Source: VBCK01 sp035511515 | GTDB lineage: Bacteria; Pseudomonadota; Gammaproteobacteria; Burkholderiales; Burkholderiaceae_F | Direction: 5' to 3' | Assembly: GCA_035511515.1 (NCBI GenBank) | Contig: DATKFG010000101.1 | Coordinates: forward strand, 1-26,394 | DNA length: 26,394 nucleotides | Shown here: positions 8,040 to 16,059 of the stretch, piece after piece | How positions within the stretch are numbered: the first letter of the stretch is position 1 | Layout: each line of letters starts with the position of its first letter | Translations under genes and position numbers: made by a program | The notes under the pieces: model-generated | The model's input: only the letters and a program-made list of their open reading frames with translations | What the model was told of the DNA's origin: nothing | Database searches by the model: none

Positions 8040-8429
8040 ATGAGGGACAACTCTTTCGAAATGGCCCGTGCGATGGGTCCGATCCATTCTTTGCGTGCGC
8101 GGCTGCGCGCGCTGTTGGGCGAGCCGCTCCCGACTCCGCGGCAACTGCCGCGCCGCAGCCGCAAGCCGCGCATCGGTGCCCACGTCGTGCATGTCGGCCT
8201 GGGTCTTCGCCTCGTGGTGCAGGCCGGGATGAGCGACGAATTGTGGCAATGGTTGATGGATCAGGGCTGGCGGGTGGCAGTGCACCGTCCGGACCGGCGC
8301 GTGTATCTGGACATTCCGGCCTCCTGGGTGACGCGCCTGGTCGACGCCGACCCGGGGCATCGCAAACGGCTGCTGGCCGAAGCGATAGAAAGCGCGCAGC
8401 CGAGGTCGGCGCTGGCGCGCGGGCCCTGA
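8040..8429 (+). CDS. Small hypothetical protein
   Basis: 129 residues, basic, no signal peptide or membrane segment. The N-terminal ~50 residues are rich in Arg and Pro; the middle (HVVHVGLGLRLVVQAGMSDELWQWLMDQGWRV) reads as a compact alpha/beta domain, followed by DRRVYLDIPASWVTRLVD. I do not recognise a family. The start is uncertain: ATG 8040 has no Shine-Dalgarno, and ATG 8061 has GAGGGA rather far upstream. It is convergent with the NarL-type regulator gene, whose stop lies 55 bases beyond its own. Even composition and reading frame through the whole stretch make it more likely real than a shadow. Confidence 0.6.
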   Translation: MRDNSFEMARAMGPIHSLRARLRALLGEPLPTPRQLPRRSRKPRIGAHVVHVGLGLRLVVQAGMSDELWQWLMDQGWRVAVHRPDRRVYLDIPASWVTRLVDADPGHRKRLLAEAIESAQPRSALARGP

Positions 8430-8484
8430 CCCCGAAACCCGGGCGCCGCGGGTCGCAGCCTGTCGAAATCGTTCATCAGCCCGC

Positions 8485-9126
8485 TCATGGCTCGATCAGT
8501 CCGTGGCGGACCGCCAGCAGCGTCAACTCCGACTGGTTCTGCACGCCCAGCTTCTGCTTGATGTTGTACAGGTGCGTGCCGACCGTGGACGGCGCCAGCT
8601 TCAGATTGTCCGCGATCTGGTTGACGGTCTGGCCGCGCGCCAGCTGCACGAACACTTCGAACTCGCGTTCCGACAGCTGCTCGGTCGGATTGTCGCCGCC
8701 GTCCAGGTCCTGAACCGCCATGCGCTGCGCGATCTGCGGGTCCAGGTAACGGCGCCCTCGCGCGATCGTGCGGATCGCTTCGATCAGCGCCTCGGGCGCG
8801 CCGCGCTTGGACAGGTAGCCCAGCGCCCCCGCCTTCAGGGCGCGCCGCGGATGACTGGTGTCCTCGTGGGCCGAAAGCGCCAGGATGCGCACGTCGCGAT
8901 CGTGCGCCGCGATGCGCTTGACGGCCTCGATGCCGCCCATCCCCGGCATCGCAAGGTCCATCACGACCACGTCCGGTCTGAGCTCGGCCACCTTCTGGCA
9001 GGCCGTTTCGCCGCTGTCGGCTTCGCCGACCACCTCGATATCGTGCGTGGCCTGCAGCAACAGCCGAAACCCCATCCGGACGACCGCATGGTCGTCGACC
9101 AGCATCACCCGCGTTTTCGCGTTCAT
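8485..9126 (-). CDS. NarL/FixJ-type response regulator (MoxX-like partner of adjacent kinase)
   Basis: 213 residues from ATG 9126. Receiver domain: Asp11/Asp12 in LVDDH, phospho-acceptor Asp57 in VVMDLAMPG, Ser85 in LALSAH, and Lys107 in LGYLSKRG. The C-terminal LuxR-type helix-turn-helix starts at LSEREFEVF and contains TVNQIADNLKLAPSTVGTHLYNI in pieces typical of NarL regulators. It lies 17 bases downstream of the kinase gene on the same strand, so the pair forms a two-component system. The kinase's sensor type and the divergent pqq genes suggest it controls PQQ or alcohol-oxidation genes, as MoxYX-type systems do in methylotrophs. The target promoter is inferred. Confidence 0.9.
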   Translation of the reverse strand: MNAKTRVMLVDDHAVVRMGFRLLLQATHDIEVVGEADSGETACQKVAELRPDVVVMDLAMPGMGGIEAVKRIAAHDRDVRILALSAHEDTSHPRRALKAGALGYLSKRGAPEALIEAIRTIARGRRYLDPQIAQRMAVQDLDGGDNPTEQLSEREFEVFVQLARGQTVNQIADNLKLAPSTVGTHLYNIKQKLGVQNQSELTLLAVRHGLIEP

Positions 9127-9143
9127 GCCCGCTCCGTCGCGCT

Positions 9144-10505
9144 TCAGCCGGCCGCGACCGGCTCGACCTGCAGCGGAATGCGCGCCGATACGCACACGCC
9201 GCCCCCCTCGGGCTTTTGCAGCTCGAAGCTGCCTCCCAATGCGACCGCACGCTCGCGCATCCCCAGCACGCCGTAATGGCCGGGCTGGCGCCAATCGACC
9301 GGCAGCCCGTGCCCGTTGTCGGTCACGCGGATCGACAGGTCGACTCCTTCCACCCGCATCTGGATCTGAACGCGCGATGGCCCGCCATGCCGCAGTGCGT
9401 TGTTCACGGCCTCCTGCACGATCCGGTAGGCCGCGGTCGACAGCGTCTCGCCCGGGTCGGGCGGCAGCCTCTGCAGATCCAACGCGAACTCCACCTGCGG
9501 ATGCTGCAGGCGCCAGTCGCCCAGCAGATCACTGAGCGCTTCGGCCAGCCCCGCGTGGTCCAGCGGCAGCGGGCGCATCCGCGCGATGATCTGGTGCACC
9601 GCGCCGTAGATCTGACTGGCCGTGTCGACCACCAGGTGGGCCGCCTGTTCCAGCGCCGGGTCCTGGCCGCGTACGCGCTGCGCGATTGACACCCCGGCGC
9701 TCTGGATGGCGGTGACCTGCTGACCGAGCTCGTCGTGCAGCTCGCGCGCAATCGCTGCGCGCTCCTGCTCGATCCGGGTCTGGATGATCTGGGTTAGCTC
9801 GCGCGACTGCGCGAGGTTGGCCTCCGCCTCGGCCGCCACCCGGCGCGCCTCGACACTGTCCTGTACCACTTGGGCCATCCGATTGAACGCCTCCCCGATC
9901 GGACGCGCCTCCTGCCCCGGCAGCACAGGCAACCGCGTCGAGTAATCGCCGGCCCCGATCCGACGCAGACCCTCGACCACCTGGCCCAGCGGCTTCAGGG
10001 CGCGCCGGGTCAGAACGTACGCCAGCAAATTGCCGACCACCAGGCCCAGCGTTGCCCCGGTGACCACCCTCATCAGGTCGTCCCAGCCGTCCAGTACCGA
10101 ACGAGACGCATCCGCCTTCAGCACGATGCGTCCACCGTTGAGCTCGATCTCGGTCGGCCGCGTCGGCGGCGATACGAGCCGCGAGAACCAAGCGGGCGCC
10201 TCGCGTCCGGCCTTGTAGGTCGGGCCCGGTGAGCTGAAGATCAGCTCGCCCGTGTCGTCGTACAGCGAAATATCGTTGCCGCGCACATGTCCCAGGCGGC
10301 GCAGGAACTGCACCATGCCCGGGACGCCGGCCTGCTCGTAGATCCAGCCGACCCGCGACAGAACTTGCGAGGCGACGATACTGGCCGCTTCGACTTCCTC
10401 GCGCACGCTGCGCCGGGTGTCCTGCACCTGCTGCACGACCAGCAGCGTCGTGAAGCCGGCAATCAACGTCGCCAGGATCAGGTGGAGTTGAAGTCGAAGG
10501 CTCAT
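9144..10505 (-). CDS. MoxY/UhpB-like membrane histidine kinase
   Basis: 453 residues from ATG 10505. Membrane helix at ~8-25; a periplasmic region of ~120 residues (GWIYEQAGVPGMVQFL... ISLYDDTGELIFSSPGP) resembling the LapD/MoxY N-terminal sensor domain; second helix at ~148-166; HAMP linker (~167-220); coiled coil; HisKA_3 with phospho-acceptor His257 in ARELHDELGQQ; then an HATPase domain with VQEAVNNALRHG (N box) and DNGHGLP plus YGVLGMRER. The ligand is unknown; MoxY-type kinases are linked to methanol oxidation. The longer frame to 10790 would run through pqqA and has no support. Divergent from pqqA across a 217-base region. Confidence 0.9.
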   Translation of the reverse strand: MSLRLQLHLILATLIAGFTTLLVVQQVQDTRRSVREEVEAASIVASQVLSRVGWIYEQAGVPGMVQFLRRLGHVRGNDISLYDDTGELIFSSPGPTYKAGREAPAWFSRLVSPPTRPTEIELNGGRIVLKADASRSVLDGWDDLMRVVTGATLGLVVGNLLAYVLTRRALKPLGQVVEGLRRIGAGDYSTRLPVLPGQEARPIGEAFNRMAQVVQDSVEARRVAAEAEANLAQSRELTQIIQTRIEQERAAIARELHDELGQQVTAIQSAGVSIAQRVRGQDPALEQAAHLVVDTASQIYGAVHQIIARMRPLPLDHAGLAEALSDLLGDWRLQHPQVEFALDLQRLPPDPGETLSTAAYRIVQEAVNNALRHGGPSRVQIQMRVEGVDLSIRVTDNGHGLPVDWRQPGHYGVLGMRERAVALGGSFELQKPEGGGVCVSARIPLQVEPVAAG

Positions 10506-10638
10506 CGCTCGGTTACATGTTATGGCATCCGCGCCCGAAACCCGTCCCGATGCTGCGCTGCAGCAGGCGGTCTCAAGAAAATCATGAGGGCCGATTCCCG
10601 GTGGCATCGATGCCGCGGCCGCGGTCGCCCGAGCACAC

Positions 10639-10670
10639 TGCGCTCGGTACCGGTTTACGTGCGGTACGCA
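10639..10670. promoter_or_regulatory. Candidate operator: inverted repeat upstream of pqqA
   Basis: GTACCG (10647-10652) and CGGTAC (10662-10667) are perfect inverted half-sites separated by 9 bases, with a further TGC (10639-10641)/GCA (10668-10670) match flanking them imperfectly. It lies in the divergent region between the kinase gene and pqqA, where a NarL-type dimer could bind. Binding is inference. Confidence 0.3.
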
Positions 10671-10722
10671 GTTCCAGGGCCGGTTGAGCGGCTTGTTCGA
10701 ACCTACAACCAGGAGTGTCACC

Positions 10723-10797
10723 ATGAAGTGGGAAACCCCGGCAGCTGCCGAGATCCGTTTTGGCTTCGAAATCACGATGTACGTGGCCAATCGGTAA
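10723..10797 (+). CDS. pqqA: PQQ precursor peptide PqqA
   Basis: A 24-residue peptide, the usual PqqA length, beginning MKWETP and ending in MYVANR. The two residues that PqqE crosslinks to form PQQ are in place: Glu16 in FGFE and Tyr20 in TMY. AGGAG (10711-10715) sits 7 bases before ATG 10723. It is followed by a strong hairpin and then pqqB, consistent with pqqA transcript being made in excess over the enzymes. Confidence 0.97.
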   Translation: MKWETPAAAEIRFGFEITMYVANR

Positions 10798-10871
10798 GTA
10801 GTGCTTTCCTGAACCGCGGGCGGCGGAATCGATTAATCCCCCGAACGACGCTGCCCCGGCAGGATTGCGGC

Positions 10872-10917
10872 ACCGGGCGCTGCGGCGGATCGTTTCCGCC
10901 AAGGCGCCCGGTCCTTT
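10872..10917 (+). terminator. Attenuator-like hairpin between pqqA and pqqB
   Basis: ACCGGGCGC (10872-10880) pairs perfectly with GCGCCCGGT (10904-10912), enclosing a second stem GGCGGA (10884-10889)/TCCGCC (10895-10900) with loop TCGTT, followed by CCTTT. This is a strong partial terminator lacking a long T run, so read-through to pqqBCDE is expected. Confidence 0.65.
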
Positions 10918-11012
10918 ATGTAGGATCCGTCTTCCAGGTCCCTTCGCTGCATCCGGTTCAGGGCGGTGCCCAGCCCTGCGGGCGACCGGGGACCCTTCAG
11001 AGCCTGGCGATC

Positions 11013-11930
11013 ATGAGAGTGCGCGTGCTTGGAAGCGCGGCCGGCGGCGGCTTTCCGCAGTGGAACTGCAATTGCGACAACTGCCGGGGCGTGCGCAGCG
11101 GGACCATCCGCGCCCGCCCGCGCACGCAGTCTTCGATTGCGGTCAGCGGCGACGGACGCCGCTGGGTGCTGTTTAACGCCTCGCCGGACATCCTGCAGCA
11201 GATCCGCGAGTTCCCGTCGCTGCAGCCAGGCGATCCGCTGCGCGCCACCGCGATCGCGGCGATCGTGCTGATCGACGCGCAGATCGACCATACGACCGGG
11301 CTGCTGATGCTGCGCGAGCACGACCGGCCGCTCGAGCTGTGGTGCACGGACCCGGTGTTCCAGGACCTGACCACGGGCAATCCGGTGCTCAATGTGCTGA
11401 GCCATTTTGCCGGCGTGAAGCGGCACAGCCTGCCGCTGTCCGGGCAGGAATTCCGGATTGCCGGTGCCGACGGGCTGCGCTTTGCGGCCGTCGCGCTGAG
11501 CAGCAAAGCGCCTCCGTATTCGCCGCACCGCGACCGTCCGCAGCCCGGCGACAACATCGGCGTGACGATCCTCGACGAGCGCAGCGGCAGGAGGCTGTTT
11601 TACGCACCCGGGCTGGGGCAGATCGAGACCCCGGTGCGCGAGGCGATGAGGGCCGCTCACTGCGTGCTGGTCGACGGCACCTGCTGGAACGACGACGAGC
11701 TGGTGCAGCTGCGGGTCTCGAAGAAGCGGGCGCGCGAAATCGGCCACCTGCCGCAGAACGGCGCCGGCGGAATGCTCGAGCAGCTCGATACGCTGCCCGC
11801 CAGTACGCGCCGCGTCCTGATCCACATCAACAACACCAACCCGATCCTGAACGAGGACAGCCCCGAGCACCGCGAGTTGACGCGCCACGGCGTCGAGGTG
11901 TCTTACGACGGAATGGAAATCCACCTGTGA
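11013..11930 (+). CDS. pqqB: PQQ biosynthesis protein PqqB
   Basis: 305 residues, the normal length. A metallo-beta-lactamase-fold protein; the N-terminus MRVRVLGSAAGGGFPQWNC followed by further Cys is diagnostic of PqqB. Later segments include LIDAQIDHTTGL and VDGTCW, and IHINNTNPIL near the end. PqqB acts in the cytosol on the PqqE product, adding hydroxyls to the crosslinked Tyr before PqqC. ATG 11013 was chosen over an upstream open frame because the conserved N-terminus starts there. The stop overlaps the GTG start of pqqC. Confidence 0.96.
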   Translation: MRVRVLGSAAGGGFPQWNCNCDNCRGVRSGTIRARPRTQSSIAVSGDGRRWVLFNASPDILQQIREFPSLQPGDPLRATAIAAIVLIDAQIDHTTGLLMLREHDRPLELWCTDPVFQDLTTGNPVLNVLSHFAGVKRHSLPLSGQEFRIAGADGLRFAAVALSSKAPPYSPHRDRPQPGDNIGVTILDERSGRRLFYAPGLGQIETPVREAMRAAHCVLVDGTCWNDDELVQLRVSKKRAREIGHLPQNGAGGMLEQLDTLPASTRRVLIHINNTNPILNEDSPEHRELTRHGVEVSYDGMEIHL

Positions 11931-12658
11931 GCGACAATCCGAGCGACCTGCAGCAGCCGGCGTGGGGCCGGGCCGAATTCGAAGCGCGGCTGCGCGAGAA
12001 GGGCAAGGCCTACCACATCCACCATCCGATGAACGTGCTGCTCAACGGCGGCGGCGCCTCGCGCGAGCAGATCCGGGGCTGGGTGGCCAACCGCTTCTAC
12101 TACCAGATCGCCATCCCGGTGAAGGACGCGGCGATCCTGTCCAACTGCCCGGACCGCGAGGTGCGCAGGAGCTGGATCCAGCGGATTCTCGATCACGACG
12201 GCTTTCAGATCGGTCCGATGCAGGATGACGGCGGCATCGAGTCCTGGATCCGGCTGGGGGTCGCAACGGGACTCGCGCGCGAGGAGATACTGGACCTGCG
12301 GCACGTGGTGCCCGGCGTGCGCTTTGCGGTCGATGCGTACGTGAACTTCGCGCGCCGCGCGCCATGGCAGGAGGCCGTGTGCTCGTCGCTGACGGAGCTG
12401 TTCGCGCCGGAGATCCACAAGGAACGGCTGGCCAACTGGCCGCAGCACTATCCGTGGATCGAGCCGGGTGGCCTGCAGTACTTCCGCCAGCGGGTCAGCC
12501 AGGCGCGCCGCGACGTCGAGCAGGGGCTCGCCGTGACCCTGGAGCATTTTCGCACGCGGCCGCTGCAGGAACGCGCCCTGCAGGTGCTGCAGTTCAAGTT
12601 GGACGTGCTGTGGTCGATGAACGACGCGATGGCGTTGCGCTACGGGGTGCGGATGTGA
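11927..12658 (+). CDS. pqqC: Pyrroloquinoline-quinone synthase PqqC
   Basis: 243 residues from GTG 11927, which overlaps the pqqB stop (GTGA). All-helical TENA/THI-4-like oxidase that performs the final ring closure and eight-electron oxidation to PQQ without a cofactor. Typical PqqC segments are YHIHHPMNVLLNGG, QIRGWVANRFYYQ, ILDHDG and FFAPEI-like ELFAPEIHKERL, then HYPWIEPGGLQYFRQR. Near the C-terminus VLWSMNDAM matches the family. Length and order in pqqABCDE are canonical. Confidence 0.97.
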   Translation: MSDNPSDLQQPAWGRAEFEARLREKGKAYHIHHPMNVLLNGGGASREQIRGWVANRFYYQIAIPVKDAAILSNCPDREVRRSWIQRILDHDGFQIGPMQDDGGIESWIRLGVATGLAREEILDLRHVVPGVRFAVDAYVNFARRAPWQEAVCSSLTELFAPEIHKERLANWPQHYPWIEPGGLQYFRQRVSQARRDVEQGLAVTLEHFRTRPLQERALQVLQFKLDVLWSMNDAMALRYGVRM

Positions 12659-12942
12659 GCGCGCCGATCAGCACCGCGCCGGCGCTGCAGGCCAGGCCCC
12701 GGGTCGGGTCGGGCTACCGCCTGCAATGGGAGCCGGCCCAGCAGGCCTGGGTGCTGCTGTTTCCGGAGGGGATGGTCAAGCTGAACGGCTCGGCCGGAGA
12801 GATCATGAAACGCTGCGACGGCGTCCGTTCGGTCGGCCAGATCGTGGCCGACCTGGAAGCCAGTTTCGGCGCGCAGGGCCTGCAGGCCGACGTGCTGGCG
12901 TTCCTGGACATCGCGCGCGGCAAACACTGGATCGAGGACTGA
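12655..12942 (+). CDS. pqqD: PqqA-binding chaperone PqqD
   Basis: 95 residues from GTG 12655, overlapping the pqqC stop. PqqD is a RiPP recognition element of winged-helix fold that binds the PqqA leader and delivers it to the radical-SAM enzyme PqqE. Visible family features are PRVGSGYRLQWEPAQQ near the N-terminus, LLFPEGMVKLN (~34-44), GEIMKRCDG and a final helix with FLDIA. It is a separate gene, not fused to pqqC or pqqE as in some species. One base separates its stop from pqqE. Confidence 0.96.
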   Translation: MSAPISTAPALQARPRVGSGYRLQWEPAQQAWVLLFPEGMVKLNGSAGEIMKRCDGVRSVGQIVADLEASFGAQGLQADVLAFLDIARGKHWIED

Positions 12943-12943
12943 G

Positions 12944-14140
12944 ATGGACGCGACGCGGGTCGATGCCGTGCCGGCGGGCACCCTGCAGGCGACCAATGGC
13001 ACGCCGCTGTGGCTGCTGGCCGAGCTGACGTACCGCTGCCCGCTGCACTGCGTGTACTGCTACAACCCGGTGGACTTCGCGCTGACCGAGCGCGAGCTGG
13101 ACACCGAGGGCTGGCTGCGGGTGCTGCGCGAAGCCCGGGCCCTGGGATCGGTGCAGTGCGGCTTTTCCGGCGGCGAGCCGATGGTGCGCGAGGACCTGGA
13201 AATCCTGGTCGCGGAGGCACACCGGCTCGGCTACTACACCAACCTGCTGACCTCGGGCGTGGGACTGACCGAGGAGCGCGCTGCGCGCCTGAAGCAGGCG
13301 GGCCTGGACCACATCCAGCTGTCGTTCCAGGACTCCACCCGCGAGATGAACGATTTTCTTTCACACACCAGGACGTTCGAACTCAAGCAGCGTGTCGCGC
13401 GGATGATCAAGGCCAACGGCTGGCCGATGGTGATGAACGTGGTGCTGCACCGGATGAACGTGGACTGCATCGACAAGATCATCGAGATGTCGGTGGAGCT
13501 GGGAGCCGAGTACCTGGAGCTCGCCAACAGCCAGTACTACTCCTGGGCCCACGTGAACCGGGACCATCTTCTGCCGTCGCGCGAACAGCTGCAGCGGGCC
13601 GAGCGGATCACCAACGAATACCGGGCCCGGCTCGGCGACCGCATCCGGATGTTCTTCGTGGTACCGGACTTCTACGAGAACCGTCCGAAGAAATGCATGA
13701 ACGGATGGGGCAACGTGTTCCTGACGATCACGCCCGACGGCACCGCGCTGCCCTGCCATACGGCCAGGATGCTGCCGGGCCTGGCTTTTCCGAACGTGCG
13801 CGACCAGGATCTGCGGTCGATCTGGTACGAGTCGGAGGGTTTCAACCGCTTCCGCGGCAGGAGCTGGATGAAGGAGCCTTGTCGCACCTGTCCGGAACAG
13901 GAAAAGGACCTGGGCGGTTGCCGCTGCCAGGCGTATCTGCTCACGGGCGACGCGGCCAACGCCGACCCGGTATGCGACAAGTCGCCCCATCACGGCGTCG
14001 TGACCGATGCGCTCGAGAAGGCCCAGCGGCCGGATACGGGCCGCGGCAATGTGCGGCCGCTGGTGTTCCGCGACCCGAAGGAGTCGCGCCGGCTGATCGC
14101 CGAGGCGGCGGCCGCGCCGGGTGTGAACGCCTCCGGGTAG
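12944..14140 (+). CDS. pqqE: Radical SAM PqqA peptide cyclase PqqE
   Basis: 398 residues. The radical-SAM [4Fe-4S] motif is CPLHCVYC (Cys32, Cys36, Cys39). FSGGEPMVRED follows as the SAM-contacting segment. The C-terminal SPASM region has CMNGWGN, LPCHTARMLPG, EPCRTCPEQ and GGCRCQA, giving the auxiliary-cluster cysteines. PqqE forms the Glu-Tyr C-C bond in PqqA, the first committed step. It ends the pqq operon here; no pqqF/pqqG-type peptidase gene follows, so the proteolytic step must be encoded elsewhere or done by a general protease. Confidence 0.97.
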   Translation: MDATRVDAVPAGTLQATNGTPLWLLAELTYRCPLHCVYCYNPVDFALTERELDTEGWLRVLREARALGSVQCGFSGGEPMVREDLEILVAEAHRLGYYTNLLTSGVGLTEERAARLKQAGLDHIQLSFQDSTREMNDFLSHTRTFELKQRVARMIKANGWPMVMNVVLHRMNVDCIDKIIEMSVELGAEYLELANSQYYSWAHVNRDHLLPSREQLQRAERITNEYRARLGDRIRMFFVVPDFYENRPKKCMNGWGNVFLTITPDGTALPCHTARMLPGLAFPNVRDQDLRSIWYESEGFNRFRGRSWMKEPCRTCPEQEKDLGGCRCQAYLLTGDAANADPVCDKSPHHGVVTDALEKAQRPDTGRGNVRPLVFRDPKESRRLIAEAAAAPGVNASG

Positions 14141-14210
14141 AGCGCGCGCGCTTCGACCGCAGCCTCTCGTAGCAGGGACAGGGCCGCGTGACCTGGATCA
14201 ACGGCCTCGA

Positions 14211-14241
14211 TGACTAACATCTATCGGTGACTAGCATCTAT
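14211..14241. repeat. Tandem 14-base imperfect repeat upstream of the CBS-domain gene
   Basis: TGACTAACATCTAT (14211-14224) and TGACTAGCATCTAT (14228-14241) differ at one base and are spaced 17 bases start to start. They lie in the 210-base region between pqqE and the CBS gene, otherwise without visible genes. Possibly a regulator site. Confidence 0.5.
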
Positions 14242-14350
14242 TTGGCTGTGGTGCAGCCGCTCAGCGGGTGTACCGTTCAAACGTGGTGACCTTGAGGCGT
14301 TTGTCGAAGCCGCAACCTGCATGGAGGGTGCCTGATCGGCACTGACAGCG

Positions 14351-14782
14351 ATGACCACCGTAGCCCATATTCTCAATTCGAAGCCTGAACACACCGTTTA
14401 TACGATTACACCGACGGCGTCGGTGTTCGAGGCCGTCAAGCTGATGGCGGACAAGAGCATCGGCGCACTGGTGGTCCTGGAGGGCGGGAAGGTGGTCGGC
14501 ATCATCACCGAGCGCGATTACGCAAGGAAAATCGTGCTGGTGGCGCGGTCATCGAAAGAAACGGCGGTGCGCGACATCATGACGACCTCGGTGATGTACG
14601 TGAGCCCCGAGCAGACGAGCGAGGATTGCATGGTGCTGATGACAGAACACCGGGTCCGGCACTTCCCGGTCATGGACCAGGGCAAGCTGGTCGGGCTCAT
14701 TTCCATCGGCGACCTGGTCAAGGACATCATCTCCGAGCAGAAATTCGTCATCCAACAGCTCGAGCAATACATCACCCGGTGA
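14351..14782 (+). CDS. Two-CBS-domain protein
   Basis: 143 residues made of two CBS domains (~8-62 and ~74-130) and a short helical tail. Each domain has the beta-strand/Asp pattern of adenosyl-ligand binding: GKVVGIITERDYARK in the first, GKLVGLISIGDLVKD in the second. Stand-alone CBS pairs sense AMP/ATP, NAD or SAM and often modulate partner enzymes; the partner is unknown here. No Shine-Dalgarno is evident close to ATG 14351. It is convergent with the rlmI-type gene, 31 bases away. Confidence 0.9.
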   Translation: MTTVAHILNSKPEHTVYTITPTASVFEAVKLMADKSIGALVVLEGGKVVGIITERDYARKIVLVARSSKETAVRDIMTTSVMYVSPEQTSEDCMVLMTEHRVRHFPVMDQGKLVGLISIGDLVKDIISEQKFVIQQLEQYITR

Positions 14783-14813
14783 GCGGCTCACATTCTCCTG
14801 TAGGAGCCCGCCC

Positions 14814-16043
14814 TCAAAGCCGCTGCAGCAGCAGCCCCTTCAGGTACTCCCCCTCCGGGTGCGTCATCAGCATCGGGTGATCTTCGCCGGGGCCCAGCCG
14901 CGAGCGCATCACGCAGTCCACGCCGGCGTCGATCACCGCGCCGGCGACGATCTTCTGGAACAGGTCCACGTCGATCGCGCCTGAGCACGAAAAGGTCATC
15001 AACACTCCGCGCGGTTGCAGCAGCCTCAGCGCGTTCAGGTTGATGTCCTTGTAGGCGCGCGCGGCGCGCTCGACGTGATGATGGCTGGACGCGAATTTGG
15101 GCGGATCCAGCACGATCAGATCAAACCGCTCGGCCGCCTCGCGCAATGCGCGCAGCTGCTCGAAGACGTCGTCGCAGCGCCACTGAACCGCCTCGGCCTC
15201 GAGCCCGTTCAGCTCGACGTTGGCGCGGCCGAGCGCCAGCGCATCGGCCGACGAATCCACCGACACCGAATCGCGGGCGCCGCCGCGCGCCAATGCCACC
15301 GAAAACGACCCCGTGTAGCAGAAGGCGTTCAGCGCGCGCGGCGCGCGGCCGAGCGTGGAGGCGAGCTCGCGCGCCAGCTCGAGGGCCAGCCGGCGGTTGT
15401 CGCGCTGGTCGATGTAGAAGCCGGTCTTGTGCCCGCGCCGTACATCGACCCAGTAAGCCAGGCCATGCTCTCGAACCTGGATCCGCTCGGGCGGCTCGCG
15501 GCCGCGCAATACGCCCCGCTCCCCGCCCCGCGCTGGCCCGGCGGGCGTCGACAGCGATTCGCGCGCCCGCAGCGCGCTGTCGGACCGCTCGAACGCGTGG
15601 TGACAGCCGCTGGCCTCGCACAGCGCCTCGACCAGCACGTCGGAGTGCGCCTGCACGCCCGGCGCCTGCAGCTGCACCACGAGCTGGTCCGCGTAGCGAT
15701 CGACGATCAGGCCGGGCAGCCGGTCGGCCTCGCCGTAGACGAGGCGCAGCGCGTCGCTGACCGGCGCCAGCCGGTCGCGCCGCCCGACGGCCTCGCGCAC
15801 CCGGGCTGCCAGCCAGTGCCGATCGATCCGGTCGGCCTCGTCGAAGCTCCAGCAGCGCGCCCGGATTGCCGAGTCGGGTGCGTACGCGGCCCAGGCGAGC
15901 CATCGCCCGTCCGCGCCGTGCACGCCGACCAGATCGCCGGCGCCTGGCGTCCCGCTGACGCGGGCGACCGCGGTCGCGTAGATCCACGGGTGGCGCCGTT
16001 GCAGCGAACGTTCCTTGCCCGGCTTTAACCACAGCTGGTGCAT
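14814..16043 (-). CDS. Class I SAM-dependent rRNA methyltransferase, RlmI-like
   Basis: 409 residues, the usual length for RlmI/RlmK-type 23S rRNA m5C methyltransferases. The N-terminal PUA domain begins LWLKPGKERSLQRRHPWIY. The central EEHGL-type region includes VDVRRGHKTGFYIDQRDNR, the family hallmark. The Rossmann part has LNAFCYTGSFSVAL (SAM motif I), VDSSADAL, FDLIVLDPPKFA (motif IV) and FSCSGAI with a catalytic-type Cys. It is 16 bases downstream of xerC on the same strand, suggesting co-transcription. The exact target base (m5C1962 in E. coli) is inferred from the family. Confidence 0.9.
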   Translation of the reverse strand: MHQLWLKPGKERSLQRRHPWIYATAVARVSGTPGAGDLVGVHGADGRWLAWAAYAPDSAIRARCWSFDEADRIDRHWLAARVREAVGRRDRLAPVSDALRLVYGEADRLPGLIVDRYADQLVVQLQAPGVQAHSDVLVEALCEASGCHHAFERSDSALRARESLSTPAGPARGGERGVLRGREPPERIQVREHGLAYWVDVRRGHKTGFYIDQRDNRRLALELARELASTLGRAPRALNAFCYTGSFSVALARGGARDSVSVDSSADALALGRANVELNGLEAEAVQWRCDDVFEQLRALREAAERFDLIVLDPPKFASSHHHVERAARAYKDINLNALRLLQPRGVLMTFSCSGAIDVDLFQKIVAGAVIDAGVDCVMRSRLGPGEDHPMLMTHPEGEYLKGLLLQRL

Positions 16044-16059
16044 CGCGCGAATCGCCCGC

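Noticed and set aside
10287..11012. N-terminal extension of the pqqB frame upstream of ATG 11013
   Set aside because: It would cover pqqA and the hairpin; the conserved PqqB N-terminus begins exactly at 11013.
14795..14812. CTCCTGTAGGAG-containing sequence between the CBS gene and the rlmI-type gene, resembling a REP fragment or terminator
   Set aside because: The hairpin loop would be only 2 bases and there is no T run or second arm; too short to call a repeat family from one copy.
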